DNA of 64,000 nt, from contig NZ_AP025028.1 in assembly GCF_003114835.2 (NCBI RefSeq), positions 3,500,001 through 3,564,000 of the forward strand. The letters are read 5' to 3'. The position numbers were made by a program, and so were the translations under genes. The DNA is from Leptospira kobayashii (GTDB lineage: Bacteria; Spirochaetota; Leptospiria; Leptospirales; Leptospiraceae). The notes beneath the pieces were generated by a model. It searched no databases and was not told where the DNA came from. It was given only the letters and a program-made list of their open reading frames with translations. Positions 8,086-16,414 of the stretch are shown here, one piece after another (within the stretch, counting starts at the first letter, position 1; the number at the start of each line of letters is the position of its first letter).

Positions 8086-8601
8086 ATGTTAAAAAAAAAC
8101 GATGAAGAAGGATTATCTTATTTTTATGTTCTTTCTGAAATTATAATAGAAGCATGGGCTGATTACTCGAATAAAAAAAATAAATACCAAATTCTAAATC
8201 TTAATAATTGGGTAATGGCCGCTTTCGAAGTTTACAGCGATATTTCAGATATTTTTCCCAATATTCTCAAGAGAAAAAGTATAATAGGAAATATTTTTTC
8301 TGAGAAAGAATTTATCTTTGAATTGGTAAATAAAAACGTTTCTATCAGGCAAGACTATCAGCTTAAAACCATTCGTGATAAATCTTTCCATGGAAAGCAA
8401 AGTCATAATAAAAATCAAAAAAAACATAATAATCTATCTTGGATTCTATTCGGAAAGCTTGCAGATGAGAAAACAAAATACATGATTAACCTTCTTGAAA
8501 ACACAACCTTAGAAGTATTACAATTTAATGTTCCATTGGAGAAAGAAATCAAAAGCTATTTAGGTTACGATTTTAAATTAAAATTACAAAAAAAGACTTG
8601 A
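8086..8601 (+). CDS. Unknown 171-aa protein in HigBA cassette
   Basis: Soluble helical protein, not recognised. It contains TIRDKSFHGKQ (about residues 97-107), an Rx4H pattern like the HEPN RNase motif, but the rest is too divergent to assign. It precedes a complete HigBA pair in the same cassette. The second copy of this cassette (56704) has lost the frame of this gene twice while its HigBA pair stays intact, so it appears dispensable to the module. Confidence 0.65.
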   Translation: MLKKNDEEGLSYFYVLSEIIIEAWADYSNKKNKYQILNLNNWVMAAFEVYSDISDIFPNILKRKSIIGNIFSEKEFIFELVNKNVSIRQDYQLKTIRDKSFHGKQSHNKNQKKHNNLSWILFGKLADEKTKYMINLLENTTLEVLQFNVPLEKEIKSYLGYDFKLKLQKKT

Positions 8602-8625
8602 TTCCGTAACCCATTGCGTTACACT
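8598..8625 (+). promoter_or_regulatory. Promoter and operator of higBA
   Basis: TTGATT (8598-8603), 16 nt, TACACT (8620-8625); GTG start at 8634. An inverted repeat GTAAC-7-GTTAC (8606-8610, 8618-8622) lies between and over the boxes. It is conserved in the diverged copy at 57216-57243, where the surrounding bases differ. Confidence 0.65.
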
Positions 8626-8633
8626 CAAATCTG

Positions 8634-8912
8634 GTGATTAAATCATTTCTTCATAAAGGCCTCGAGGATTTTTTCAATACTGGTAGCAAAAAAGGAATAA
8701 GACCTGATCACTCTAGTAAACTTGCAAGGATATTAGATAGGTTAGATGCTTCCTTAAAGCCTGAAGACATGGATTTACCAGGATACAAGCTTCATCCTTT
8801 AAAAGGTGATAAGAAAAAGCGATGGTCTGTTTCGGTAAACGGAAATTGGAGAGTTACTTTTCTATTTGTTGGTGAAGATGCAATTTTAGTAGATTATGAG
8901 GATTACCATTAA
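8634..8912 (+). CDS. higB: HigB/RelE-family toxin
   Basis: A 92-aa toxin of the HigB (RelE superfamily) type, a ribosome-dependent mRNA interferase. It has the family's N-terminal (V/M)IKSFLHKGLEDF, the central LPGYKLHPLKGDKKKRWSV and the C-terminal WRVTFLF...VDYEDYH. GTG 8634 is the start, as in the related toxins at 22557 and 42315, and sits 8 nt after the -10 box. The toxin precedes its antitoxin, the HigBA order, and its TAA overlaps the next ATG. Confidence 0.92.
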   Translation: MIKSFLHKGLEDFFNTGSKKGIRPDHSSKLARILDRLDASLKPEDMDLPGYKLHPLKGDKKKRWSVSVNGNWRVTFLFVGEDAILVDYEDYH

Positions 8913-9208
8913 TGAAAAACACTAAAACACGAAAGCCTACCCATCCGGGAGAAGTTTTACTCGAAGATGTCTTAAAACCTTTAAATTTACCTATTTCTGA
9001 AGCTGCAAAAAGTTTAGGTGTCTCAAGAAAGACTCTTTCTGAAATTGTGAATCAAAAAGCTGGGATTACTCCAAATATGGCTGTTAGAATCGCATATGCT
9101 ACAAATACATCTGCTGAAAGTTGGATTCGAATGCAAGGAAAGTATGATCTTTGGTTAGCTATGCAAGAAAAAATAAATCATATAGAAAAATTCCCTATCG
9201 CTGTTTAA
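8912..9208 (+). CDS. higA: HigA/VapI-family antitoxin
   Basis: A 98-aa helix-turn-helix (XRE/VapI type) protein: HPGEVLLEDVLKPLNLPISEAA, then the DNA-recognition helix in LGVSRKTLSEIVNQKAGIT. The C-terminal SAESWIRMQGKYDLW matches the HigA signature. It binds and neutralises the upstream HigB and represses the operon. It overlaps the toxin stop by one base. A near-identical copy is at 57530. Confidence 0.92.
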   Translation: MKNTKTRKPTHPGEVLLEDVLKPLNLPISEAAKSLGVSRKTLSEIVNQKAGITPNMAVRIAYATNTSAESWIRMQGKYDLWLAMQEKINHIEKFPIAV

Positions 9209-9220
9209 AATCAAACCGGC

Positions 9221-9391
9221 GTATAACTACGCCTTACCGCTACGCTTCGGGATTCACTCCGTTCACCCTCGCTCGGGCTAAAGCCACATTGGTCTCCGTC
9301 ACACTTCTTGCTTAGCAAGAAGTTGTGCCGACGGTAACGCCTGCATGCAGGCTCACCTACGACCAACGTCGATAAGCCTAGTTCGTTAAAC
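9221..9391 (+). repeat. attC site 7
   Basis: 171 bp. R'' GTATAAC, R' GTTAAAC; arms CATTGGTC / GACCAACG. The inner arms do not match fully (CGCCTTACCG against CGATAAGCC), so it looks like a chimera of two attC classes. Confidence 0.93.
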
Positions 9392-9466
9392 GAAATGTGG
9401 CAAATTTTGATTAAAACAAAATAAGAAAAAACTGATAAAAAAGCAATATAGAGAAAATTAAATACA

Positions 9467-9495
9467 TTGACGCTGTATCACTTTCCCGTTACACC
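9467..9495 (+). promoter_or_regulatory. Promoter of RelE/HTH module
   Basis: TTGACG (9467-9472), 17 nt, TACACC (9490-9495). The GTG start at 9502 is 6 nt downstream, giving a probably leaderless mRNA. Confidence 0.6.
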
Positions 9496-9501
9496 CAAAT
9501 A

Positions 9502-9879
9502 GTGAAAGAATTCACTGCCTACAAAGGTGAGAAATTTACTATTGAATGGTATTTTGATGACAATGAAAATTCTGATGCTTTGGATTATTTTGAAAATTTA
9601 CCTGAGTCATTTCAAATTAAAACATTAGCTTTATTCAAAAGATTCGCAGAAATTGGGGAAATTAAAGACAAAACTAAATTCAATTTTGAAGGTGATGCCT
9701 TATTCGCTTTTAAGCCTATTCCCCATAGATTTCTTTGCTTCTTTGTAAAAGGGAAAAAGATTATCGTTACTAACGCATTTCACAAGAAAACAGACAAATT
9801 ACCAAAAAACGAAAAAGAAAGAGCATTAAAAAGAAGGGAAGATTATGAAAAACGAACAAAAAAAGACAGCTATTACTAA
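9502..9879 (+). CDS. RelE/Gp49-like toxin
   Basis: A 125-aa protein of the RelE superfamily, phage-derived Gp49-like/HigB branch: SDALDYFENLPESFQIKT, the FEGDALFAFKP strand, RFLCFFVKGKKIIVTNAFHKKTDKLP (conserved HKK(T)xK(L)P), and a basic C-terminus ERALKRREDYEKR. Probable mRNA interferase. The start is GTG directly after the promoter. Its end overlaps the downstream HTH antitoxin by 35 nt. Confidence 0.85.
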   Translation: MKEFTAYKGEKFTIEWYFDDNENSDALDYFENLPESFQIKTLALFKRFAEIGEIKDKTKFNFEGDALFAFKPIPHRFLCFFVKGKKIIVTNAFHKKTDKLPKNEKERALKRREDYEKRTKKDSYY

Positions 9880-10162
9880 AACTACATTTGATCGTTTAAT
9901 GAAAAATCAAGCTTTTAAAGAAAAGTTTGATAAGGAATACGATGCTTTAACTCTTTCTGAAACCATTATTGAATTAATGGAATCAGAAAAACTTTCTGTA
10001 AGAGAGCTCTCTAAACGAGCAAATGTTTCAAGCACTGTTATTCAAGAAATCAGAAGTGGAAAACAGGACAATCCTACTTTACTAGTGCTTTCTAAGTTAG
10101 TTCACACATTAGGCGCTGAGATTATTATAAAAAAAGGCAAGAAAACTCTTGCTAATGTATAA
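9845..10162 (+). CDS. HTH antitoxin
   Basis: A 105-aa XRE-family helix-turn-helix protein. The DNA-binding domain is at about residues 42-95 (LSVRELSKRANVSSTVIQEI then SKLVHTLGAEIIIKK), preceded by a toxin-binding N-terminal helix FDRLMKNQAFKEKFDKEYDA. Its reading frame overlaps the toxin gene, the usual arrangement in this family. It is the last gene before the DRT3 cassette, whose promoter I cannot find. Confidence 0.88.
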   Translation: MKNEQKKTAITKTTFDRLMKNQAFKEKFDKEYDALTLSETIIELMESEKLSVRELSKRANVSSTVIQEIRSGKQDNPTLLVLSKLVHTLGAEIIIKKGKKTLANV

Positions 10163-10172
10163 GCCACACTTC

Positions 10173-10315
10173 GTTTAACTACGCCTTACCGCTACGCTGC
10201 GGGATTCGCTTTCGCTCACCCTTGCTCGGCCTTCGGCACATTGTCCTCCGTCACGTTTCTTGCTTAGCAAGAAACCGCGCCGTCCGCCAACGTCGGTAAG
10301 GCTAGTTCGTTATGC
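10173..10315 (+). repeat. attC site 8 (hybrid arms)
   Basis: 143 bp. R'' GTTTAAC, R' GTTATGC. The left loop arm is CATTGTCC (long class) but the right loop arm is GCCAACG (short class). They cannot pair fully, which suggests a crossover between two attC classes. Confidence 0.92.
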
Positions 10316-10331
10316 GACATTTCTTAAAACT

Positions 10332-11528
10332 ATGATAAAAAAAGATACAACAAAGTTCCAATATTCTCCAAATCAGATTAGAAAAGTAATTAGAAAATCT
10401 GATTTTTGGAAATATAAGTTAGATAAGGATCAACTTATTACATTGACTGAAAGTATTGCAACTGAATTTGCAGAGAATAATTCAGAAACCAAGGGACTTG
10501 AAACTATCGATTTCAGACATAAAAAAATATTCATAACAAATAATATTTATGATACATTAACAATTAGAAAAACATCGGAAATTCTTGAATCGCTATTCCA
10601 TGTTAATTCCTTCAGTAGAGAACAGGAAATTTTACAACTTAAGTATATACTTGAGACCGAAAAGTCATTTTCTATAGTCAGAACAGACATCAAAAATTTC
10701 TTTGAAAGTATATCATTTTATAAAATAATAAGCCTTTTGCAAACGAAAGGAATTTATAATAACTCTTTTTTACTTCACTTAAATAATATAAAGCGTGAAT
10801 TAGATAATCATGGTCATACATCTCTACCAAGAGGACTGGCATTAAGTTCAACTTTATCAGAAATTTATTTAGAAGAATTCGACAATTTGATACGTTCAAA
10901 CAGAGACATTCTTTACTATAGCAGATATGTTGACGATATAGTTATAATAACAAAGGAAAATAGTCAGAAAAAAATATTAGATTTTATAAAATTAAATCTT
11001 CCAGAAGGTTTAATTTTAAATAGATCAAAGACCAGGTTTTATCACAGTAAATCAACTGAGAAAATTAATTACTTAGGATACTCACTTGATTTATCGAATG
11101 CATTAAAAATTGGAATTTCAAAGAATAAGTTAGGTAAAATAAAGAAGCGAATTATCTTATCTTTAAAGCAGTTTATTAAAGATTCTAATTTCGAAATACT
11201 TCTTTTGAGAATTAAATTTCTTACGGGTGCGACTGAGCTACGAATTGCGGATAGAGCCAAAAAACTAGTAGTTGGAATTAAATATCAATATGCGTTATGC
11301 GATGAATCAGAAATTCAAATTAACCTTAAAGAACTTGATAACTTTTGGTATTCTGTCTTAGTTTCAAAAAAGTATTATATTTCAAATAAACTTAGAGCAA
11401 AATTAACAACAGAAAACCTGATCAAACTCAAACAAATGAGTTTTAAATCTGGCTACTCATTCACAATTACTAATTCATTAAACCCAGACACTATTTCGAA
11501 AATTCAGGAAGTTTGGAAATATGAATAA
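10332..11528 (+). CDS. drt3a: Defence-associated reverse transcriptase, Drt3a (UG3) type
   Basis: A 398-aa reverse transcriptase from ATG 10332 (the frame is open upstream through the attC). Motif A is SIVRTDIKNFFESIS with Asp119. RT2-like DNHGHTSLPRGLALSS precedes motif B/C. Motif C is SRYVDDIVIITK with Asp201-Asp202. There is no maturase, intron or retron partner. It overlaps a second, larger RT by 8 nt. Two tandem unlike RTs of about 400 and 630 aa plus a 3' structured RNA is the make-up of DRT type 3 (UG3 + UG8), a phage-defence system. No promoter is visible; the HigBA-like cassette upstream may drive it. Confidence 0.85.
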   Translation: MIKKDTTKFQYSPNQIRKVIRKSDFWKYKLDKDQLITLTESIATEFAENNSETKGLETIDFRHKKIFITNNIYDTLTIRKTSEILESLFHVNSFSREQEILQLKYILETEKSFSIVRTDIKNFFESISFYKIISLLQTKGIYNNSFLLHLNNIKRELDNHGHTSLPRGLALSSTLSEIYLEEFDNLIRSNRDILYYSRYVDDIVIITKENSQKKILDFIKLNLPEGLILNRSKTRFYHSKSTEKINYLGYSLDLSNALKIGISKNKLGKIKKRIILSLKQFIKDSNFEILLLRIKFLTGATELRIADRAKKLVVGIKYQYALCDESEIQINLKELDNFWYSVLVSKKYYISNKLRAKLTTENLIKLKQMSFKSGYSFTITNSLNPDTISKIQEVWKYE

Positions 11529-13404
11529 AAAAAGACTCAATTCAGGTATAAAAGAGAGGTGCTTGCTCACCGAAGTATCTCCATTTGAAACGCCAATTTT
11601 ATTTTCGAATTGGGGATCATTTAATTATCTTTATAACCTAAAAAGCAATAACCCAAATGCTTTTGTTAGGGAAGTATTCTCGAATAATTATTCAGGAATT
11701 CCTTATAAATTTAGAATAAAAAAGGATAAAGAAAATTATAGAGTTTTATACTTAATTCATCCAAAATTATCAGAGAAAATAACAAACCTTTACAAAAAGT
11801 TTGAAATCCAAATTATAAAAAGCTGCCTTAAAAGCAAATTCTCGATTCGTCATCCCGTAAAAATCGGTAAGATGTTTGCCGATATTTCAACTGCCGACAT
11901 GAAAAAATCATCCGTTGAACAATTCGATGAAAACACGGCATTTTCATCATCATACTTTGTTTACAAAGATTATTCCCATCTATATAAGTTTTTTTCATCA
12001 GATTATTTCACAAAATTGGAAAAGGACTATCGTCAAATGGCAACGATTGATATATCTAAGTTTTTTCCAACTATCTACTCGCATTCGATTTCTTGGGCAA
12101 TAAGAGGAAAATTAGAATCCAAAGATGTTGCATTTTCTAATGGAAGGGATATTTCATTAGGTGGATATTTCGATAATCTTATTCAGGAGTCAAATTACAA
12201 AGAAACTAATGGAATAATCGTAGGTCCCGAAATGTCTAGAATATTTGCGGAGATTATTTTACAAGAAATTGATTTACTAACTGAAAAGCAGCTGAAAGTA
12301 GACGGTTTTCTTTTTGGAGAACATTACACTTGTGCCCGATATATTGACGATTATTTCATTTTTTCAAACTCAAAAACCATAATCGATAAGTTTATAGCCA
12401 TAATCAAAGAGGAACTAGAAAAATATAAACTCTATCTTAATGAAACTAAAACCGCATACTTAAATAGGCCGTTTATCTCAACCATTAGTAAGAAAAAAAT
12501 AGAACTTAAAAGCTTCATAAGCCAGTTAAAAACCGAAGTCCTAGACTCAACACTGAATAAGAAACTCAACAGCGAACGAGAATTAAATAAATTCCGTTCA
12601 ATTATTGGCGAAATAGAAAACAATACTCATGCTTTATCGAATTACTTTTTTGGTCTGATCCAAAGGAATATCAAATCGCTCTTTGAAATAGATGAAGAAA
12701 TTTGCTTAAAAGCGATAATAGTTTTTCTAGATTTAACATTCTATCAACTGAGAACTGACACAAGAGTAAATAATATAATAAAGGTCACAAATATTATATA
12801 TATGACTTTAGACATCACGAAAAAATTCAAACCCTACAACAGAAAAAGATTAAATGATAAAATTTCTTCAGAGATTATAGAATGTCTTAAATCATCCATA
12901 GAATCTGATTGCGTTATTGAAGCTTTAAATCTCCTAATTATACATTCTGAACTGGGAATTAATTATACTTTAGATGTTTTCTTATTAGAAACGATTATCG
13001 AAAAATCAAAAAAAACGATCTTTGAAGATAGAAATCCAAAAGAAAGATTAACCTATTTTGAAATTATCACTATTCTTTATTACATAAAGAATAAACCACT
13101 TTATTCCAAAATCAAAGAACAAATATTAGATGAAGCTTGCAACATACTAACCGAAAATTTTCTAATTAATTATTCCGAATCCTGTCATTTATTTTTTGAT
13201 TTACTTTCAGCGCCTTTCCTTGACGTTGAGGAGAAAATAAAAATTTGTAAAGCTGGAGTTCACTTCAAAAAACCCGTACCAAGCAACAAAGATCAGTCTG
13301 AAATTATTCAATACATCGAAAAGCATTCTTGGTATTTCCATTGGAATAATAATAATATATTAAGGGAATTGCTTAAAAAGAAAAAACTACAATTATCTTA
13401 TTAA
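11521..13404 (+). CDS. drt3b: Defence-associated reverse transcriptase, Drt3b (UG8) type
   Basis: A 627-aa protein. The N-terminal RT domain has motif A MATIDISKFFPTIYSHS (Asp177), the IIVGPEMSRIFAEIILQ stretch of motif B, and motif C CARYIDDYFIFSNS (Asp276-Asp277). Residues about 350-627 form an all-helical C-terminal extension, as in UG8-type enzymes. It overlaps the shorter RT (ATG at 11521, upstream stop at 11528) and is followed by a stem-loop RNA element within the same cassette. The pairing of the two RTs is what supports DRT3; a group II intron or retron would not have two RTs in tandem. Confidence 0.85.
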   Translation: MNKKRLNSGIKERCLLTEVSPFETPILFSNWGSFNYLYNLKSNNPNAFVREVFSNNYSGIPYKFRIKKDKENYRVLYLIHPKLSEKITNLYKKFEIQIIKSCLKSKFSIRHPVKIGKMFADISTADMKKSSVEQFDENTAFSSSYFVYKDYSHLYKFFSSDYFTKLEKDYRQMATIDISKFFPTIYSHSISWAIRGKLESKDVAFSNGRDISLGGYFDNLIQESNYKETNGIIVGPEMSRIFAEIILQEIDLLTEKQLKVDGFLFGEHYTCARYIDDYFIFSNSKTIIDKFIAIIKEELEKYKLYLNETKTAYLNRPFISTISKKKIELKSFISQLKTEVLDSTLNKKLNSERELNKFRSIIGEIENNTHALSNYFFGLIQRNIKSLFEIDEEICLKAIIVFLDLTFYQLRTDTRVNNIIKVTNIIYMTLDITKKFKPYNRKRLNDKISSEIIECLKSSIESDCVIEALNLLIIHSELGINYTLDVFLLETIIEKSKKTIFEDRNPKERLTYFEIITILYYIKNKPLYSKIKEQILDEACNILTENFLINYSESCHLFFDLLSAPFLDVEEKIKICKAGVHFKKPVPSNKDQSEIIQYIEKHSWYFHWNNNNILRELLKKKKLQLSY

Positions 13405-13408
13405 ATAT

Positions 13409-13517
13409 AAGGGAGATATCCTCAGAACGCCTAAAAAACGTAACCTTTGTCATTTCATCATGGCAAAAGAGGGTCATTTTTAAAACAAATGATACACACC
13501 GAGAGGGTATCTCTCTT
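13409..13517 (+). ncRNA. Structured RNA of the DRT3 cassette
   Basis: Between the drt3b stop and the attC. A closing stem of 15 pairs joins 13409-13423 (AAGGGAGATATCCTC) to 13503-13517 (GAGGGTATCTCTCTT) with two G-U pairs and no bulge. Inside, TTTGTCAT (13446-13453) and ATGGCAAA (13460-13467) form an 8-bp hairpin with a 6-nt loop. A single-stranded ACACAC (13494-13499) lies just before the closing stem. DRT3 systems carry a ncRNA, and an ACACAC template for GT-repeat synthesis has been described for Drt3a. Position, structure and motif all fit. True transcript ends are unknown. Confidence 0.75.
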
Positions 13518-13536
13518 AAATTTAATAAGAAACGTC

Positions 13537-13706
13537 GCATAACTACGGCTTACCGCGGCGCTTCGGGATTTGCACAGCAAACCCTCGCTTGGTCTGCGAC
13601 ACATAGCCCTCCGTCACGCTTCTCGCAAAAGCAAGAAGGCGCGCCGACGCTAACGCCTCCTTGAGGCTCAGCTACGGGCTACGTCGGTAAGCCTAGTTCG
13701 TTATAC
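13537..13706 (+). repeat. attC site 9
   Basis: 170 bp, closing the DRT3 cassette. R'' GCATAAC, R' GTTATAC; loop arms CATAGCCC / GGGCTACG, a compensated variant seen only here; inner arms CGGCTTACCG / CGGTAAGCC. Confidence 0.95.
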
Positions 13707-13729
13707 GCAATAAGCACCAAAATAAAGCT

Positions 13730-14950
13730 ATGCCAATAAATATTCGAAAAGAAAAAAACGGGAAAATATCCAATTACTATTGGAATAATGATGAATTGTT
13801 TTCTAACAAGGAAATACGTATTTTTGAAATTAATCGTTCAGAAAATTACATACGTTTTTATCCTCCAGACTTTTATAATTGGAATAGTAAAAAATTTGAA
13901 GTTGTTATTGAGTTCATAGGCATGTCGAAACTACCCTATGAAATTCACGAAAAGGGCTACATTAAATCTGGAGGGAGTTATTACTTATTCAAATTTATAA
14001 CTGAAGAAAATATCAACAGAGTAATTATCAATCAGGATGAACCTTTCACTACTAAAGTCGTAAAGCAAACCTTATATTTAAAATACTCCGAATTTTCAAA
14101 GTTTATCAAAGATTTACAAACAGCAATAAATGAATCTAAAAGAGAAAAAGTTTTTACTTTTAAATCGTTACAGCATTCCATTTTACCAAGTAAATACCCA
14201 GAAGGCGATTTCTCAAACAGTATAAAAGAAAAACGATTAATAGAAAGTTTAGACGAAAATATAATCTCAGACATTAGTCCCGAGAATTTAGATAAAATAG
14301 AAAATTTCTACTTATCTCTCCTAGAAAAAAAATATAAGCAGAAAGATAAGAAAACTAACTTTCTACTAAATAATTACACTGCAGTTAAATCTAAAGTTAT
14401 AACCAATGCTATCCTAATCTTTAAATCCTTAATTGAGGAAAATGCTACTGAATCAAAGCTCGGCAAGTTCTTGATGGAAAATTTGTATATAATCGATTCA
14501 AAATATATAAAATCGATTCCAGAAATAAACGTTATGCTAGGTGGTAACAGGAGATTTGATTTTGGATTGATAGATTTCGATTATAATTTAGATATATTTG
14601 AGATTAAGCGTCCACAAACAAAGCTACTTGCATCCGAAACGGATCATGGAAACTATTATTTTCATCCAGAACTTGTGAAATCTGTCGTACAAGCTGAGAA
14701 ATATTTATATAATGCAGAGTCTAAAAAAAGTAACATCGAAAACGATATTAAGCGTGAGTTGGAATTAGATTTTCATATTAGTTTAGTTAGACCGAATGCT
14801 TATCTTATTATAGGACATAGTAATCAGCTCAATAACGATAACAAAAAAGAAGATTTTAAAGTGTTAAGGAAGTCATACAAAAATATCCAAATTATCCTTT
14901 ATGATGAAATTTTAAATAGATTATTAAATTTAGAAAAAAAATTGAAATAA
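13730..14950 (+). CDS. Shedu-like (DUF4263) nuclease
   Basis: A 406-aa protein. The C-terminal third matches the Shedu/SduA DUF4263 nuclease (PD-(D/E)XK type): an acidic GGNRRFDFGLIDF segment (about residue 269), the DIFEIKRPQTKLL catalytic E-x-K (Glu291, Lys293), and HPELVKSVVQAEKYLY, the Shedu helix after the active site. The N-terminal 250 residues are a variable sensing region with beta-rich start and helical middle. Shedu proteins cleave DNA to block phage. Single-gene cassette immediately after DRT3. Confidence 0.82.
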   Translation: MPINIRKEKNGKISNYYWNNDELFSNKEIRIFEINRSENYIRFYPPDFYNWNSKKFEVVIEFIGMSKLPYEIHEKGYIKSGGSYYLFKFITEENINRVIINQDEPFTTKVVKQTLYLKYSEFSKFIKDLQTAINESKREKVFTFKSLQHSILPSKYPEGDFSNSIKEKRLIESLDENIISDISPENLDKIENFYLSLLEKKYKQKDKKTNFLLNNYTAVKSKVITNAILIFKSLIEENATESKLGKFLMENLYIIDSKYIKSIPEINVMLGGNRRFDFGLIDFDYNLDIFEIKRPQTKLLASETDHGNYYFHPELVKSVVQAEKYLYNAESKKSNIENDIKRELELDFHISLVRPNAYLIIGHSNQLNNDNKKEDFKVLRKSYKNIQIILYDEILNRLLNLEKKLK

Positions 14951-14966
14951 TAACAGCGCTTACTGC

Positions 14967-15139
14967 GTATAACTACGGCTTATCGCTACGCTTCGGGATT
15001 CACTTCGTTCACCCTCGCTCGGGCTACGCCACATTCCTCTTCTGTCACTCGCTTGCAATACGCAAGCTACGTGCCAGTCCCTAACGCCTCCTACAGAGGC
15101 TCAGGGTCGAGGAACGTCGATAAGCCTAGTTCGTTATAC
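14967..15139 (+). repeat. attC site 10
   Basis: 173 bp. R'' GTATAAC, R' GTTATAC; arms CATTCCTC / GAGGAACG; inner arms CGGCTTATCG / CGATAAGCC, compensated at three positions relative to attC 1. Confidence 0.95.
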
Positions 15140-15156
15140 GTCATGTTTCAAAAAAA

Positions 15157-16224
15157 ATGCCAGTAAATAATATCAGAAGATTAATAATTCTATTAGCTTT
15201 CCTGTCTCTAATTGGCCTGCTTGTAGTCGAGGCATTTTCCTTTACGAGTATATTAACAGCGATAATTGTAGATATCTTGAGTCTAATCATAAATGAAATA
15301 TGGAATTCATATAAGAAAGATAAATATAAAAAGGAAAAACAGAATCTTTTAATACTATATCCATTCAAGAAGTTAAATATTCCAGAGCTTAAAGAAATCA
15401 AGGATCATAAAACTATAACCAAAATTAAAAAATATTTTAAAAAACATAACCGATTGGAAGAAAATGAAAAATACCAGGATGCTTTAGAGTATCTAAAAAA
15501 AGCACTCGAAGCAAAATCGGATATAGAATTAGTATATTCTTTCTCTTCTATACTGGTAACAGAAGGGGAATGTGACAAAGCAATTGAAAATATAAATAAA
15601 ATTTCTCCAAAAAATGAAAGAGAAAAAATTCAAAAATTGACTTTCCTTACCCGATGTTATGTGAATAAATCTGAATTCAAAAAAGCGTTAAATCATTTAA
15701 AAGAAATAGAAAAAATCATTAAAAATGACGACTACAGCTTAATTTTCAACAAAATAGAACAATTGGATTACTTATACTTAGATAACAATGTTGACGAGGC
15801 AACAACGCTTCTAAAGGAAGTTAGTCACATATTTAAAGAAGAAAAATTTGTTTCATTGCATTTTTATTTACTAAGAACATTAATTGATCGTTGTTTATCA
15901 GTGAAAAATCATTTATCTACAATTCAGCTTCTCAGTTATAGCAATAGATTATTAGAAAACTCAAACATTACCGAATTAAATGAAATTGGATTAGCTTCGT
16001 TAGTCGCGATAATAGATATCAAGAGAATATATATAAATTTTTTAATAGAAAATAAGGAAATATATGATATGTTATTAGAAAATGGAATAAAGGAAGAAGA
16101 CATTCAGTCATTAAAAGAAAAAAACCAAGAGCAAACTTCGGATATTAATGGAAAAATCATTTCTCACGTGAAAGAATACATAAAAGAAATGACAATAAAG
16201 AAATTAAATTCCATTAATCCATGA
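15157..16224 (+). CDS. Membrane-anchored TPR-like protein
   Basis: A 355-aa protein. Two N-terminal hydrophobic segments (about 6-25 and 30-47) anchor it. From residue 100 on it is a run of helix pairs with TPR-like spacing, e.g. YQDALEYLKKALEAKSDIEL and CDKAIENINKISP and FKKALNHLKEIEK. TPR arrays bind protein partners. No catalytic domain is seen. Start ATG 15157 is 17 nt after the attC. Function unknown. Confidence 0.72.
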   Translation: MPVNNIRRLIILLAFLSLIGLLVVEAFSFTSILTAIIVDILSLIINEIWNSYKKDKYKKEKQNLLILYPFKKLNIPELKEIKDHKTITKIKKYFKKHNRLEENEKYQDALEYLKKALEAKSDIELVYSFSSILVTEGECDKAIENINKISPKNEREKIQKLTFLTRCYVNKSEFKKALNHLKEIEKIIKNDDYSLIFNKIEQLDYLYLDNNVDEATTLLKEVSHIFKEEKFVSLHFYLLRTLIDRCLSVKNHLSTIQLLSYSNRLLENSNITELNEIGLASLVAIIDIKRIYINFLIENKEIYDMLLENGIKEEDIQSLKEKNQEQTSDINGKIISHVKEYIKEMTIKKLNSINP

Positions 16225-16232
16225 AACACGAC

Positions 16233-16376
16233 GTATAACTACGCCTTACCGCTACGCTGCGGGATTCGTTTCACTCACCCTTGCTCGGGCTGAAGCCACA
16301 TTGGCTTTCCGTCACGCTTCTCGCTAAGCAAGAAGACGTGCCGTCTGCCAACGTCGGTAAGGCTAGTTCGTTATAC
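16233..16376 (+). repeat. attC site 11
   Basis: Short class, 144 bp. R'' GTATAAC, R' GTTATAC; arms CATTGGC / GCCAACG. Confidence 0.95.
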
Positions 16377-16414
16377 GAAAGGCAATTTTATATAATTCGT
16401 AAAAACAAAAATAA

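Noticed and set aside
10260..10331. Upstream extension of the first reverse transcriptase
   Set aside because: The extension would translate attC 8; ATG 10332 is the first start after the recombination site.
10332..13535. Retron or group II intron for the RT genes
   Set aside because: Two tandem RTs, no maturase or HNH domain, no intron ends, and no msr/msd pair upstream. The structured RNA lies downstream, which fits DRT3 better.
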